The translations under genes and the position numbers were made by a program. From Anaerolinea thermophila (GTDB lineage Bacteria > Chloroflexota > Anaerolineae > Anaerolineales > Villigracilaceae), in assembly GCA_022729775.1 (NCBI GenBank), contig DZBA01000061.1, positions 1-13,322 on the forward strand: a stretch of DNA of 13,322 bases, written 5' to 3'. Positions 12,760 to 13,322 of this stretch are shown here, piece by piece. Below the pieces are notes generated by a model. That model saw only the letters and a program-made list of their open reading frames with translations, did not search any database and was not told where the DNA came from. Within the stretch, counting starts at the first letter, position 1, and each line of letters starts with the position of its first letter.

Positions 12760-13322
12760 ATGAAAATTCTCTTTATTGCAGACGCGCGTTCTCCAATTTC
12801 CAAAAACTGGATTCGGCATTTCGTCCAGCGCGGTGATGAAGTTTATCTTGCCTCCACTTTTCAAGGCGATGTGGGATTTCCGCTTTCGGGCTTTGAGTTT
12901 ACCCCCGCAGCGCTCAGCGCCGCCAAGCGGATTCAACCGCCATCATCCGCGACTTTTCTCCCCACCGGGCTTCGCACGCGCATCCGCCAATGGCTCGGAC
13001 CGCTGACCTTGCCCCGCTCCGCGCAAAAATTAAGCGCGTATATCAAACAAGTTCAGCCAGATATTATCCATGCGCTGCGAATTCCATACGAAGGCATGTT
13101 AGCCGCCAGCGCAATTCCCAATCACCAATTACTAATTACCTCCGTGTGGGGCAATGACTTTACCCTGCACGCGCCTTCCACGCCGTTGATGAGTTACTAT
13201 ACGCGCAAGACCCTGCGCTCTGTCACCGCGCTTCATGCCGACTGTGAGCGTGACATCCGACTCGCTGCCAAGTGGGGCTTTGATTCGGCGAAGCCGACGC
13301 TGGTCACGCCCGGTAACGGCGG
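12760..13322 (+). CDS. GT4-like glycosyltransferase, N-terminal part (cut by the window edge)
   Basis: An open frame runs from the ATG to the end of the window without a stop (187 codons plus 2 nt). The product begins MKILFIADARSP, then NWIRHFVQRGDEVYLAS, typical of the first Rossmann half of GT-B glycosyltransferases. Later come QPDIIHALRIPYEGMLAAS (about 105-123), a TSVWGNDFTLHA segment (about 128-139), ALHADCERDIRLA (about 155-167) and a final TPGNGG, which is the inter-domain turn before the donor-binding half. The sugar donor site lies outside the window. It is divergent from ugd and probably belongs to the same glycan locus, transferring a nucleotide-activated sugar in the cytoplasm. 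The start is supported by the TATAAT immediately upstream. Confidence 0.85.
   Translation, partial: MKILFIADARSPISKNWIRHFVQRGDEVYLASTFQGDVGFPLSGFEFTPAALSAAKRIQPPSSATFLPTGLRTRIRQWLGPLTLPRSAQKLSAYIKQVQPDIIHALRIPYEGMLAASAIPNHQLLITSVWGNDFTLHAPSTPLMSYYTRKTLRSVTALHADCERDIRLAAKWGFDSAKPTLVTPGNG

Overview
The window reads as a stretch of a moderately GC-rich bacterial chromosome, most likely from the Chloroflexota (class Anaerolineae). This is inferred from the style of the protein families (a secreted propeller plus Ig-like protein, a stand-alone etfBA pair, a zinc-ribbon methyltransferase beside a GT-C membrane protein). It is also supported by a start architecture that mixes strong Shine-Dalgarno sites with apparently leaderless genes. 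No rRNA, tRNA or marker gene is present, so the placement is tentative.

Left part (1-2314): a minus-strand gene leaves the window at the left edge; only its first five codons and ribosome binding site are visible. Facing away from it is a tightly packed plus-strand group that is visibly more AT-rich than what follows: a small two-helix membrane protein, a DUF433 protein, a type I RNase H with an N-terminal hybrid-binding domain, and a NYN (PIN-like) nuclease-fold protein. The group starts at a perfect TATAAT whose -35 region is covered by a 16-bp perfect palindrome that looks like a repressor operator. Two of the four proteins belong to RNA-cleaving families, so this is the best candidate for an uncharacterised functional module.

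Middle part: etfB and etfA (2372-4119) overlap by ATGA and encode the two subunits of an electron-transfer flavoprotein. They are followed by a 456-bp gap that contains an intrinsic terminator, a second small hairpin, a 103-bp MITE-like element with terminal inverted repeats and an exact 8-bp target duplication, and a sigma-70-type promoter. That promoter drives a 1452-residue secreted protein (4576-8934) with a signal peptide, about 14 propeller blades, one Ig-like domain and six tandem fibronectin/Ig-like domains arranged as three A-B pairs.

Right part: a convergent minus-strand set made of ugd (UDP-glucose dehydrogenase), a SAM methyltransferase with a C-terminal zinc ribbon, and a GT-C-type membrane glycosyltransferase, plus a divergent GT4-like glycosyltransferase running off the right edge. 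Together they look like the edge of a surface-polysaccharide or glycolipid locus. UGDH would supply UDP-glucuronate and the other three would assemble or decorate a glycan. The divergent region between ugd and the GT4 gene carries a 96-bp nested inverted-repeat element, and a separate 27-nt palindrome lies between ugd and the methyltransferase gene.
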